A stretch of 26,374 nt of DNA from Tissierellia bacterium (GCA_012798935.1 JAAZMG010000172.1:1-26374), one strand, 5' to 3'. Numbered from the stretch's first letter, positions 17,217 through 25,465 are shown. The notes: a model not told the origin generated them from the sequence alone. Numbers and translations: made by a program.

Positions 17217-17245
17217 TTGACATTATCATAAGATAATTATAAAAT
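17217..17245 (+). promoter_or_regulatory. Promoter of the NSS symporter gene
   Basis: A perfect TTGACA (17217-17222), a 17-base spacer and TAAAAT (17240-17245). The spacer contains one palindromic operator and a second lies just downstream, so the promoter looks repressible. Confidence 0.7.
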
Positions 17246-17264
17246 GGCATTATCGTAAGATAAT
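17222..17264. promoter_or_regulatory. Two palindromic operators, ATTATC-N4-GATAAT
   Basis: Copies at 17222-17237 (centre ATAA) and 17249-17264 (centre GTAA), 27 bp centre to centre. The first fills the -35/-10 spacer and the second covers the expected transcription start. Both have perfect 6-bp arms. The same motif recurs before the CDF gene at 25475-25490. The binding protein is unknown. Confidence 0.65.
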
Positions 17265-17306
17265 ATCTTATAAAAAAGAGGTGTGGCGACTAGTAATAAA
17301 AAACTA

Positions 17307-17331
17307 CTTTATAATGACTCCTATTATAAAG
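17307..17331 (+). other. Leader hairpin before the symporter
   Basis: CTTTATAAT and ATTATAAAG pair perfectly around a 7-base loop (GACTCCT) in the leader RNA, 23 bases before the start codon. No U run follows, so it is not a terminator. It may protect or structure the mRNA 5' end. Confidence 0.4.
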
Positions 17332-17354
17332 TTGAAAATTTGGGAGGGAAATTT

Positions 17355-18677
17355 ATGGAAGTGAAAAAAACTAAAAAGTTTAAATCTAAATGGGGATTCA
17401 TATTAGCATGTGTAGGTTCTGCTGTAGGCATGGCTAATGTTTGGGGATTCCCTTACAAGTTAGGTAGTAACGGTGGTGGGGCATTCTTAATAGCTTATCT
17501 TATATTTATAGTTATCTTTAGTTATGTAGGACTTTCTGCAGAATATGTAGTTGGGCGTAGAGCAAGAACAGGTACAGTTGGCGCCTATCAAAATGCTTGG
17601 AAATCAGGTGGTAAAGATAGAATTGGTAAATATGTAGGCTGGATTCCTCTTGCGGGCTCTATGTGTATAGCAATAGGTTATGCAGTAATTATTTCATATG
17701 TACTAAAAGGTTGGGCGCAATCTGTTACAGGAAGTCTTATGACCGTAGACACAGGCACTTGGTTTGAATCATTTGCTTTAAAAGATTATTCAGTTATTCC
17801 ATACCATTTAATAGTTGTTGTTGGAACATTGCTTACATTAACATTTGGTGCGGATAGTATTGAGAAAAGTAATAGGGTTATGATGCCACTATTTTTTATA
17901 TTGTTTATAATTCTAGCTATTCGTGTAGCTTTTTTACCAGGAGCAATAGAAGGATATAAATTTATGTTTTTTCCAAGATGGGAAGCATTATTAGATCCAA
18001 TGGTTTGGATTTGGGCTATGGGACAAGCATTTTTCTCATTATCTGTAACTGGTAGTGGTATGATTGTATATGGTGCTTATCTTTCAGATGATGAAGATAT
18101 AGTAGGTGGAGCAATAAATACTGCTATATTTGATACAATCGCAGCAATGTTAGCAGCATTAGTTATTATACCTGCTTGCTTTGCATATAATGTAGACGTT
18201 GGTTCGGGTCCTGGACTACTTTTTGTAACTTTACCTAAAATATTACAAGATATACCATTAGGTAGATTATTTTCAATAATATTATTTACAGCAGTAGTAT
18301 TCGGTGGAGTAAGTTCTTTACAAAATATGTTTGAAGTAGTTGGGGAATCATTAATGTATAAATTCCCTAAATTAAAACGTATTCCTATGCTAGTATTATT
18401 ATGTGTAATATGCTTTAGTATAGGTGTTAATATGGAACCTATATTTAGATGGGGACCATGGATGGATTTTGTATCAATATATATAATTCCAATTGGGGCA
18501 ACTTTAGGTTCTATATCTTGGTTCTGGATTATGAAAAAAGAAGATTTGCTTAGTGAAGTCAACTTAGGAGCTAAAAAGAAACAGGGAGATTTATGGTACA
18601 ATATTGGCAGGTATGTTTATGTACCATTTGCACTAATCTTGTGCTTAGTTGCTCTTTTTATGAAAGTAGCATTCTAA
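17355..18677 (+). CDS. Sodium-dependent NSS-family amino acid symporter
   Basis: A 440-residue integral membrane protein of the neurotransmitter:sodium symporter (SLC6/LeuT/MhsT) family, with about 11 membrane segments, as in many bacterial members. The ATG at 17355 is preferred because GGGAGGG lies 6 bases upstream; an in-frame GTG at 17283 would add 24 polar residues. TM1 reads GSAVGMANVWGFPY and then GGGAFLIAYL. Positions matching LeuT Ala22 and Asn27 (sodium sites) are kept as Ala23 and Asn28. The position of the LeuT extracellular gate Arg30 is Gly31 here. It probably imports an amino acid with sodium; the substrate cannot be read. The gene stands alone between two similar terminators. 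Confidence 0.92.
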   Translation: MEVKKTKKFKSKWGFILACVGSAVGMANVWGFPYKLGSNGGGAFLIAYLIFIVIFSYVGLSAEYVVGRRARTGTVGAYQNAWKSGGKDRIGKYVGWIPLAGSMCIAIGYAVIISYVLKGWAQSVTGSLMTVDTGTWFESFALKDYSVIPYHLIVVVGTLLTLTFGADSIEKSNRVMMPLFFILFIILAIRVAFLPGAIEGYKFMFFPRWEALLDPMVWIWAMGQAFFSLSVTGSGMIVYGAYLSDDEDIVGGAINTAIFDTIAAMLAALVIIPACFAYNVDVGSGPGLLFVTLPKILQDIPLGRLFSIILFTAVVFGGVSSLQNMFEVVGESLMYKFPKLKRIPMLVLLCVICFSIGVNMEPIFRWGPWMDFVSIYIIPIGATLGSISWFWIMKKEDLLSEVNLGAKKKQGDLWYNIGRYVYVPFALILCLVALFMKVAF

Positions 18678-18694
18678 AACTTTATAAAATAGTA

Positions 18695-18751
18695 TTACAT
18701 TTAACTAAGAAACTTATAAATAATGTAAGCGCAGCGAATGTTATAATAATA
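18695..18751 (+). pseudogene. Relic fragment of a second pglZ
   Basis: The frame reads LTKKLINNVSAANVII (18701-18748). The pglZ gene 3 kb upstream encodes LTKKLVNNVSAANIII at 15720-15767. Over the 13 codons from Leu to Asn, 35 of 39 bases match, and three of the four changes are silent. The match fades on both sides, before the active-site ADHGF. The fragment is in the same orientation as pglZ, just after the symporter stop. Silent changes imply the source was a functional, diverged pglZ before it decayed, not a recent copying slip. Confidence 0.75.
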
Positions 18752-18796
18752 TATTTTATTATTATAATCCATGTAATTAGGAAAAGTTTAAAATAT

Positions 18797-18830
18797 GAAA
18801 ACTCCTAAACTAAAAGGTTTAGGAGTTTTT
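18797..18830. terminator. Bidirectional terminator between convergent genes
   Basis: ACTCCTAAAC, a short A-rich loop and GGTTTAGGAGT flanked by A and T runs. It serves the symporter on the plus strand and the PHP gene on the minus strand. The last three codons and stop of the PHP gene lie inside the stem. Confidence 0.85.
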
Positions 18831-19517
18831 AATGAGGGATTGCTTTTGTTTAGCATTGTTTTCTTGTTTAAATGGTAAAAGCTCTTCATAGCAATAATCT
18901 AAATTTTTAAATTCTCCATCCTTTCTCATTACTGGATGGAAGTTTTTTGATTTTATAGCTTCTATAAAATCCTTATCATCCCTTATAGAATCATAAAATC
19001 TTGTAGCATACATACCAATCCTATCTATTACGTGAGCATCACTAGCACCTAAAGAAGGTAGTTGTAGCTCTGTTGCCGTTGCATAGGCTTGTAAATTGTG
19101 ATAAGAATAGGTACTACCATTAAAGGATTCTACACCGGATAATAGGTGATTTACCTCTCTTAAGTGATTTTCCAATCCTCTGTTATTATTTCTAAAAGGA
19201 TGAGCAGCTATTGCTACTCCATTGTGTTTTTTCACTAATCTTAATAGTTCCTCAGCGTGGATCATTTCCTTGGGAATATCTTTTAATCCAAATACTAAAA
19301 TATCCCCTTGATAGGTTAGCACTTCTGCACCTACAATTACTAATACTCCGTTTATCTTAACGTAATCTCCTATATCATTTCTCAAATGGTTATTATCATG
19401 ATTTGTTATACATATTCCATCAAGGCCGATTAACTTAGCCATGTCGATAGCCCTTTTAAGTTCTATAAAGCTATCTGGAGAATATTTATTTTCGTGTATA
19501 TGAGTGTCTATAAGCAT
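18819..19517 (-). CDS. PHP-domain metal-dependent phosphoesterase
   Basis: A 232-residue soluble protein with the PHP (polymerase and histidinol phosphatase) fold. Metal-binding motifs appear in order: DTHIH at the N-terminus (His6, His8), ITNHDNNHL, VIVGAEVLT with its Glu, AIAAHPFRNN and ASDAHVID (Asp-x-His). The start is placed at the ATG complementary to 19515-19517, because GGAGG lies 7 bases before it and DTHIH is then at the very N-terminus, as is usual. A longer open frame upstream adds a hydrophobic stretch but has no ribosome site. Such proteins hydrolyse phosphate esters, including nucleotides in characterised relatives; the substrate here is unknown. Single gene, converging on the symporter. 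Confidence 0.9.
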   Translation of the reverse strand: MLIDTHIHENKYSPDSFIELKRAIDMAKLIGLDGICITNHDNNHLRNDIGDYVKINGVLVIVGAEVLTYQGDILVFGLKDIPKEMIHAEELLRLVKKHNGVAIAAHPFRNNNRGLENHLREVNHLLSGVESFNGSTYSYHNLQAYATATELQLPSLGASDAHVIDRIGMYATRFYDSIRDDKDFIEAIKSKNFHPVMRKDGEFKNLDYCYEELLPFKQENNAKQKQSLIKNS

Positions 19518-19634
19518 TGCTACGCCTCCATTATTATTTCTAACTAGATGATACCACAAATATCTTTGAAAAAAACTAGTATAGATAAATACAATAGCTA
19601 GCAAGCGAACTATTAAAAATTCTAATACATAACT

Positions 19635-19660
19635 ATTGCTTAAAAGCAATATGTTATAAT
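19635..19660 (+). promoter_or_regulatory. Promoter and palindrome of the ABC importer operon
   Basis: A perfect TATAAT (19655-19660) without a good -35 box. In its place a palindrome ATTGCTT-AA-AAGCAAT (19635-19650) overlaps the -35 position. This layout suggests regulation at the -35 region, possibly by an activator or a nutrient-responsive repressor. Confidence 0.5.
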
Positions 19661-19696
19661 ATTATATGGTAAATATTAATAGTGGAGGGAAAGAAT

Positions 19697-20776
19697 ATGA
19701 AAAGGATAAGTAAAATACTTATACTGCTCTTAATTATGTCTATGGTGTTATCTTTAACTGCCTGTGGCAATAAAGAAGAAGCGCCAGAAGTAGACCAAAC
19801 AACCGAGAGCGAAGAAGTAGAAGATGCTGAAGAAAAGGTGGATTTGGAAGGGACAACCTTAAATGTAGTTGCTACTTCAGAATCCTACAAAGAATTCTTT
19901 GATAAATTTACTGATGAAACAGGAGTTAAAGTAGAGTTTATCTCTATGTCATCTGGGGAACTTATATCAAGAATTAAAGCTGAAGGTGGAAAACCTATGG
20001 CTGATCTATGGTTCGGTGGTGGACTAGATGCATTTATGGCAGCAAAAGAAGATGGATTACTAGAATCATATATTTCAAAGGAGTCTGAAGATATACCAGA
20101 GGAATTTAAAGACCCTGAAGGGTATTGGATTGGGAAAGGACTTACTATTGTTGGATTTTTAGTAAATAAGGATGTTTTAGAAGAAAACAATCTTCCAATG
20201 CCAACCAGTTGGAAGGATTTAACTAATCCAATCTATAAAGATGAGATTATAATGTCTAATCCAGCTATTTCAGGAACCAATTATGCTGTTGTAAATGGAC
20301 TTTTGCAAGCAATGGGTGAAGAAGAAGGATGGAAGTTCTTTGAAGAAATGAATAAAAATATCCCTTACTATGGTAAAAGAGGTAAGGATCCACAATTAAA
20401 AACCATGGAGGGAGAATTTGCTATAGGAATTATTCCTGCTGATAAATCAGCTTTTGATCTTCAAGAAGAACAAAATGTAGAGGTAGTATTCCCAGAGGAT
20501 GGTATACCTTGGGTACCAGAAGGAGTTGCTATATTTAAAAACTCTGAAAATGTTGAAGGAGCTAAAGCATTTTTAGATTTTATGCTTACTAAAGAAAACC
20601 AACAAATGTTGGCAGAAATCGATGGAAAAGACGGAGCACAAATGGTTAAACCAGGAGTAGAAGGATTTGACCTAGGTGTACCAAAGGAAAGATTTATAAA
20701 ACAAGATTTATCTACATTTGGTTCGGATAGAGAAGCAATTTTAGAAAAATGGGCAGAGCTTGTAGGGGATAAGTAG
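19697..20776 (+). CDS. ABC substrate-binding lipoprotein (Fe3+/AfuA type)
   Basis: A 359-residue secreted lipoprotein. The ATG at 19697 has GGAGGG 7 bases upstream and begins a type II signal peptide: MKRIS, a hydrophobic stretch, then the lipobox LTAC with Cys23 as lipid site. An acidic linker (about 30-50) tethers the binding domain. The body (NVVATSESYKEFFDKFTDETG, ADLWFGGGLDAFMAAKEDGL, PMPTSWKDLTNPIYKDEI, WVPEGVAIFKNSENVEGAKA) fits the family that binds ferric iron, sugar phosphates or aminoethylphosphonate. It captures the ligand outside the cell and hands it to the permease encoded 1 base downstream. Iron is a reasonable first guess but is inference. Confidence 0.88.
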   Translation: MKRISKILILLLIMSMVLSLTACGNKEEAPEVDQTTESEEVEDAEEKVDLEGTTLNVVATSESYKEFFDKFTDETGVKVEFISMSSGELISRIKAEGGKPMADLWFGGGLDAFMAAKEDGLLESYISKESEDIPEEFKDPEGYWIGKGLTIVGFLVNKDVLEENNLPMPTSWKDLTNPIYKDEIIMSNPAISGTNYAVVNGLLQAMGEEEGWKFFEEMNKNIPYYGKRGKDPQLKTMEGEFAIGIIPADKSAFDLQEEQNVEVVFPEDGIPWVPEGVAIFKNSENVEGAKAFLDFMLTKENQQMLAEIDGKDGAQMVKPGVEGFDLGVPKERFIKQDLSTFGSDREAILEKWAELVGDK

Positions 20777-20777
20777 T

Positions 20778-22439
20778 ATGAAGATTAAAAAGGATAGGGT
20801 ATCTAATCAATTAGATACCCGCTTTTTAAATTTAATAGACAAGTTAATATTGATAATAGTAGTATTATCTGTAATAATATTTATTTTTTATCCTATGATG
20901 GCAGTTTTCAAGGAAAGTTTCGTAATTGATGGAAAGCTTACATTAGATATATATAGAAGCTTATTTAGTAAAAATGCTAAGCTATTGAGTAATAGTTTGC
21001 TTGTAGCAGTACTTACTACAATTATATCTACTATATTTTCAATTGCCGTATCTATTTATGTTAGTTTTTCCAATAGTAAATATAGAAAAATATTTATACT
21101 AATTTTAATGCTAACTATGATATCGCCACCTTTCGTTTCTTCTTTAGCTTATATATCTTTATTTGGAAGAAGGGGGTTTATAACCCATAATATTTTAGGC
21201 CTTACTATGAATACCTATGGTTGGAAAGGTATAGTAGCAATGCAATCTTTAGGATTTACTTCATTAAATGCTTTAATGTTAATTGGAGTTATTGGTGGTA
21301 TTGATAAAAGCCTATTTAATAGCTCATTAGATTTAGGAGCTAGTTCCTCCTATACCATTAGGCGGATTGTTATACCTTTAATGAGACCTGGTATTATAGT
21401 GGTAGCATTGCTTACTTTCGTTAGGTCTTTGGCGGATTTCGGTACTCCTATTATTATTGGAGGTTCTTTTAATGTATTATCAACTCATGCATATTTAAAC
21501 GTAGTAGCTTATTCAGACTTACCCATGGCTGCTGCTATTAGTATATTATTATTTTTACCGGCTATTATTGCTTTTGTTTTATATAGAATATTGATGAAGG
21601 ATTTAAATGTAATTTCAGGTAGCAATCTTAGAGAAGAATCAAAAGAACAGCTATTATCTATAGAAGGATTTTTTCCTAGATTACTTCAAATAATAACCTT
21701 TATATTCTTAGGAATGATGATTTTACAGTATACGTCAATATTTATGTCTGCTATTACAAAACCTAAATTTGGTAAGTTATATTTTACTTTAGACAATATA
21801 AAAGAGACAAAAAATTATATTTCAGGAAGTTTTATAAGGAGCATCTTTTATTCTTTGATTACTGGTGTATTAGGTAGTATAATAGGATTTTTAATATCCT
21901 ATTATCTTGAAATTAGAAAGATTAAAGGGATGAAAACAATTGATTTTATATCCACTATGCCTTATATTATTCCTGGTACTTTTTTTGGACTTGGATATAT
22001 TTTAGCTTTTAACAAATATCCTTTAGAGCTTACAGGTACTGCTTTAATTGTAATACTAAACTGTATATATAAGCAGCTCCCTTTACCAACCAAGGTTAGT
22101 AGTGCGGTTATATCCCAGATTAATCCTCAAGTAAATGAAGCAGCTAAGGATTTAGGAGCCCATGAGTTATATTTATTAAAGGATGTTGTGGTGCCTATGT
22201 CTAAGTCTGCGTTTTTGCTTTCCTTTGTCAACAATTTTACTGCCACTATGACTACTGTTGGTTCTATAATATTTTTAGTTTATCCTGGTAGGAAATTAGC
22301 TACTTTAGTTATGTTTGATGCCATACAAACTGGTAAATATAGAATAGGTTCTGTAATTGCATGTATGTTAATAGTTATGACTTTAATAGTTAATTTAATA
22401 TTTTCAAAATTTTTATTGGAGGAAAAGGATGCTAATTAA
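20778..22439 (+). CDS. ABC permease, two fused membrane domains (FbpB type)
   Basis: A 553-residue membrane protein with about 12 segments in two halves, each holding the EAA loop that contacts the ATPase: LDLGASSSYTIRRIVIPLMR near residue 185 and EAAKDLGAHELYLLKDVVVP near 455. One polypeptide therefore replaces the usual permease dimer, as in ferric-iron (FbpB/SfuB) and some thiamine transporters. It starts 1 base after the binding-protein stop and overlaps the ATPase gene by 11 bases, which indicates strict co-translation. The channel would be in the cytoplasmic membrane. Family and architecture are clear; substrate is as uncertain as for the binding protein. Confidence 0.9.
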   Translation: MKIKKDRVSNQLDTRFLNLIDKLILIIVVLSVIIFIFYPMMAVFKESFVIDGKLTLDIYRSLFSKNAKLLSNSLLVAVLTTIISTIFSIAVSIYVSFSNSKYRKIFILILMLTMISPPFVSSLAYISLFGRRGFITHNILGLTMNTYGWKGIVAMQSLGFTSLNALMLIGVIGGIDKSLFNSSLDLGASSSYTIRRIVIPLMRPGIIVVALLTFVRSLADFGTPIIIGGSFNVLSTHAYLNVVAYSDLPMAAAISILLFLPAIIAFVLYRILMKDLNVISGSNLREESKEQLLSIEGFFPRLLQIITFIFLGMMILQYTSIFMSAITKPKFGKLYFTLDNIKETKNYISGSFIRSIFYSLITGVLGSIIGFLISYYLEIRKIKGMKTIDFISTMPYIIPGTFFGLGYILAFNKYPLELTGTALIVILNCIYKQLPLPTKVSSAVISQINPQVNEAAKDLGAHELYLLKDVVVPMSKSAFLLSFVNNFTATMTTVGSIIFLVYPGRKLATLVMFDAIQTGKYRIGSVIACMLIVMTLIVNLIFSKFLLEEKDAN

Positions 22440-23385
22440 AGTTGATAATTTAACAAAAAAATTTAATGATTTAGTTGCAGTAGATAATTTAAGTTTTCAG
22501 GCTAAGAAAGGTGAATTTATTTGCTTATTAGGTCCTAGTGGATGTGGGAAAACCACTGCCCTTAGGATGATTGGTGGCTTTTTAAAACCAGATAGGGGAC
22601 AGATTATTATTGATGGTGAAAATATAACCAATGTTCCCCCGGAAAAAAGACCTGTATCTACTGTATTTCAGTCTTATGCTTTGTTTCCCCATATGACGGT
22701 TATGGAAAATGTAATCTATGGACTAAAGTTTAAAGGCTACTCTAAAAAGGAAGCTATAATAGAAGGAGAAGATTATTTAGATATAGTAGGATTAAATCTT
22801 GAGAAGAATAAAAAGGTAACTCAACTTAGTGGAGGACAACAACAAAGGGTGGCATTGGCAAGATCTCTTATTATAAATCCAAAGGTTTTATTGTTGGATG
22901 AGCCTTTGTCAAACTTAGATGCAAAGTTAAGGATTAGGATGAGGGATGAAATAAAGCATATTCAAGAACGGTTTAATATAACTATGATTTTTGTAACTCA
23001 TGATCAAGAGGAAGCATTATCTATGGCAGATAGAGTTTTGATTATGAATAAAGGGAAATTAGAACAAATAGGAACTCCTGAGGAAGTGTATAATAATCCA
23101 AGAACCAAGTTTGTATTGGATTTTATGGGTTCATCTAATGTGCTTCAAAGTGAAGATAAAAACATTCAATTTATAAGGCCAGAAAAAATTATGATGAATA
23201 GAAACAAAGGGGGTATAGAAGGTATAATTGAGGAAAAGATATTCTTAGGCTCAATTATCCTTTACAAAATCAAAACAAAATCTCAAATTTATAAAATTCA
23301 GAAAAATAATGATGGATTAGATGAATATAGTGTAGGAGATAGAGTTTATATTACATTAAAAACTACTGGGTCTATAGCTCAGTAG
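22429..23385 (+). CDS. ABC transporter ATPase (PotA/FbpC type)
   Basis: A 318-residue cytoplasmic ATPase that powers the importer. Motifs: Walker A GPSGCGKT at 35-42 (Lys41), Q-loop in VFQSYALFPHMTV, signature LSGGQQQR at 133-140, Walker B LLLDEP with Asp157-Glu158, D-loop SNLDAKLR, and switch His191 in FVTHDQEEA. Residues from about 235 on, including FIRPEKI, are a short TOBE-like regulatory domain typical of the PotA/MalK/FbpC class. The ATG lies in the last codons of the permease gene, after a GGAGGAAAAGG site. The last codons and stop lie inside a long terminator hairpin. The gene looks complete. Confidence 0.93.
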   Translation: MLIKVDNLTKKFNDLVAVDNLSFQAKKGEFICLLGPSGCGKTTALRMIGGFLKPDRGQIIIDGENITNVPPEKRPVSTVFQSYALFPHMTVMENVIYGLKFKGYSKKEAIIEGEDYLDIVGLNLEKNKKVTQLSGGQQQRVALARSLIINPKVLLLDEPLSNLDAKLRIRMRDEIKHIQERFNITMIFVTHDQEEALSMADRVLIMNKGKLEQIGTPEEVYNNPRTKFVLDFMGSSNVLQSEDKNIQFIRPEKIMMNRNKGGIEGIIEEKIFLGSIILYKIKTKSQIYKIQKNNDGLDEYSVGDRVYITLKTTGSIAQ

Positions 23386-23398
23386 TTTTTAATGTAAT
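23350..23398. terminator. 19-bp perfect hairpin terminator overlapping the ATPase stop
   Basis: Arms 23350-23368 and 23380-23398 are exact complements around an 11-base loop. The core is AAAAACTACTG/CAGTAGTTTTT, with the ATPase stop codon TAG (23383-23385) in the right arm. The A5/T5 runs allow termination in both directions. It separates the importer operon from arcC. Confidence 0.8.
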
Positions 23399-23436
23399 AT
23401 AATAGAGGGGAAATCTAAAATATTGGAGGGATATGA

Positions 23437-24372
23437 TTGAAAAAGATAGTAATCGCATTAGGAGGAAACGCTTTACAGGATGTAGATAGCTCTGCAACAG
23501 CAGAGGCCCAATTAAAAATAATAGAAAAGACTACTAAATATTTAGTGGATATTATAGAAGAAGGATACAATATAATCATAACCCATGGTAATGGTCCACA
23601 GGTAGGGAGGATAGTTATTCAAAATGAATTTGCAGATAAGATTACTCCTAGTATGCCTTTTGATGTTTGCGGTGCTATGAGTCAAGGGATGATAGGGTAT
23701 CATTTACAACAAGCCTTAGGATATGAATTAAGAGTTAGGGAAATTGAAAAGTCAGTGGCAACAATAATCACCCAGGTAGTAGTAGACAAAGAGGATCAGG
23801 CATTTAAAAATGCCACAAAACCTATAGGCCCATTTTATACAAAGGAGGAAGTGGAAACACTTAGGATAGAAAAGGGATATGAGATAGTAGAGGATTCTGG
23901 CAGAGGATATAGAAGGGTAGTAGCTTCACCAGAGCCAAAGAGAATAGTGGAGATAGAAACAGTAAAAACTTTGATAGATAATAACAATATAGTTATAACA
24001 GTGGGCGGCGGTGGAATACCTGTAATTGAAGAAGAGGGAAAACTTAAAGGTGTAGAGGCAGTTATAGATAAGGATCTAGCATCAGCAAAACTTGCAGAAG
24101 ATATAGATGCAGATATATTGCTGATACTTACTGCAGTAGAAAAGGTATTTATAAATTTTGGCAAACCGGATCAAAAAGGATTAGATCAAGTAAAAGTAGA
24201 TGAAATGAAGAAATATGTAGAAGAGGGACATTTTGCTCCTGGAAGTATGTTGCCTAAAGTATTAGCAGGAATTAAGTTTGTAGAATCAAAACCAGAGAGA
24301 AAAACCATAATAACTTCTTTAGACAAAGCTGAAGAGGCCCTTAAGGATTTAAGCGGAACAATTATAAAATAA
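23437..24372 (+). CDS. arcC: Carbamate kinase
   Basis: A 311-residue cytoplasmic enzyme, the normal carbamate kinase length. In fermenting bacteria it converts carbamoyl phosphate + ADP to carbamate + ATP, an energy-yielding last step of arginine, citrulline, agmatine or creatinine/allantoin-type breakdown. Motifs of the amino-acid kinase fold: VIALGGNALQ, IITHGNGPQVGRI, TVGGGGIPVIEEEG, VIDKDLASAKLAE, ILTAVEKVFINFG and FAPGSMLPKVLAGIKFVE. The start is TTG at 23437, 6 bases after GGAGGG; a nearby ATG at 23433 is out of frame. No arcA or arcB is in the window, so the source of carbamoyl phosphate is not shown. The amidohydrolase that followed may once have belonged to the same pathway. Confidence 0.95.
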   Translation: MKKIVIALGGNALQDVDSSATAEAQLKIIEKTTKYLVDIIEEGYNIIITHGNGPQVGRIVIQNEFADKITPSMPFDVCGAMSQGMIGYHLQQALGYELRVREIEKSVATIITQVVVDKEDQAFKNATKPIGPFYTKEEVETLRIEKGYEIVEDSGRGYRRVVASPEPKRIVEIETVKTLIDNNNIVITVGGGGIPVIEEEGKLKGVEAVIDKDLASAKLAEDIDADILLILTAVEKVFINFGKPDQKGLDQVKVDEMKKYVEEGHFAPGSMLPKVLAGIKFVESKPERKTIITSLDKAEEALKDLSGTIIK

Positions 24373-24374
24373 AC

Positions 24375-24403
24375 TTATAAATAAGCTTTAATTATGTTAT
24401 AAT
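24375..24403 (+). promoter_or_regulatory. Possible promoter of the amidohydrolase pseudogene
   Basis: A perfect TATAAT (24398-24403) 17 bases after a weak TTATAA (24375-24380), directly before GGAGGG. If active, it now transcribes a broken gene. Confidence 0.4.
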
Positions 24404-24431
24404 ATCCTCGAAATATTAGGGAGGGATGAGG

Positions 24432-25416
24432 ATGGGAAGGATAGCATTTAAAGGTGGTACTTTAATTGATGGGACTGGAAAGGAGCCTATTGAAAACTCT
24501 GTAATTCTTATAGAGGATAATAGGATTGTAAAAGTAGGTAGTGAAAGAGAGGTACATATAGAAAAGGATTATACAATTGTGGATATTTCTAATCAGATCA
24601 TTATGCCAGGCCTTGCCTTTAGACTATGTTTGGGATTCCCACCCTTGGGCTCTTTGTGTGGACGGAAGAGAGGATTTAAGAAAAGCTGTAAGAACCATAG
24701 CTAGATCCAACCCAGATATGATAAAGATTTGGGCTACTGGTGGTGGACTATGGACATTGGAAAGAAAGACAGATCAGCATTATAGTTTTGAAGAAATTCA
24801 AATAGTGGTAGAAGAGGCCAATTATCTAGGTCTTCCCGTTAGAGCCCATGCAGAAAGCTTAGAGGGTGCTAAGGATTGTATAGAAGCTGGTGTTTATAGT
24901 ATAGAGCATGGTCAAGAATTAGATGAGGAATGTTTGCAGATGATGAAGGAAAAGGATATTACATTTGTTCCTACTATGCAATTTTTCTATGAGTGGTTTA
25001 CAGAATACGAACCTCCTTATAGACCTATTTTGGATCAATATCCGGGTGAAACCATTGCTGAAAAAGAATTAAATAGAACTATAGCTAATTTTAAAGCGGC
25101 AAAGGATGCAGGGATTAGAATTGTAATCGGGTCTGATTCGTTCTGTAGCCAGCTTACTCCTTATGGAGAATATAGTTTAAAAGAAATACATGCCGTTAAT
25201 AAAGCAGGACTAACTCCAATGGAAACTATAGTTGCAGCTACAAAAGATGGAGCAAATATGCTTAAAATGGAAAAGGCTACAGGAACATTAGAAGAAGGGA
25301 AATTAGCAGATTTAATTGTTCTTACTAAAAATCCTTTGGATAATATAGAATATATTAATAGGGAAAATATGTCCATAATTATGAAAGATGGTGAGTTCAT
25401 TAAAAAGGAAATATAG
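24432..25416 (+). pseudogene. Amidohydrolase (imidazolonepropionase/prolidase-like) with internal deletion
   Basis: The start at ATG 24432 (GGAGGG 6 bases before) gives the normal opening FKGGTLIDGTGKEPIENSV and IIMPGL. At about 24615 the expected metal motif (D-x-H-x-H) and roughly the next 100 residues are missing, and the frame changes. The rest continues one frame over as DSHPWALCVDGREDLRKAV, DMIKIWATGGG, LPVRAHAES, GVYSIEHGQE, VIGSDS and GTLEEGKLADLIVL, to TAG at 25414. The remaining His and Asp ligands cannot make up for the lost HxH pair, so the product would be inactive. Intact relatives are about 400-420 residues and hydrolyse amide or imide bonds, for example Xaa-Pro dipeptides. A second in-frame ATG at 24426 sits directly on the Shine-Dalgarno and is less likely. 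Confidence 0.85.
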
Positions 25417-25426
25417 TGCATGCAGG

Positions 25427-25465
25427 ATAAGTCAAAGTTAGAATTTCTAGCTTTGGCTTATTTTA
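25427..25465 (+). terminator. Intrinsic terminator after the amidohydrolase relic
   Basis: ATAAGTCAAAG pairs with CTTTGGCTTAT (one G-T), with TAGAA/TTCTA extending the stem inward; a T-rich run follows. Confidence 0.7.

Noticed and set aside
17283..17354. N-terminal extension of the symporter from GTG
   Set aside because: The added residues are polar and contain a hairpin; the ATG at 17355 has a strong GGGAGGG site and gives the normal NSS start.
18077..18601. 174-codon open frame opposite the symporter
   Set aside because: Antisense to a clear NSS-family gene; no ribosome site and no recognisable motifs.
18593..18808. 71-codon open frame after the symporter as a gene
   Set aside because: It starts inside the symporter and has no ribosome site; its only meaningful part is the pglZ relic.
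19518..19649. N-terminal extension of the PHP protein
   Set aside because: Without a ribosome site it would place a hydrophobic segment before DTHIH; the ATG at 19517 has GGAGG.
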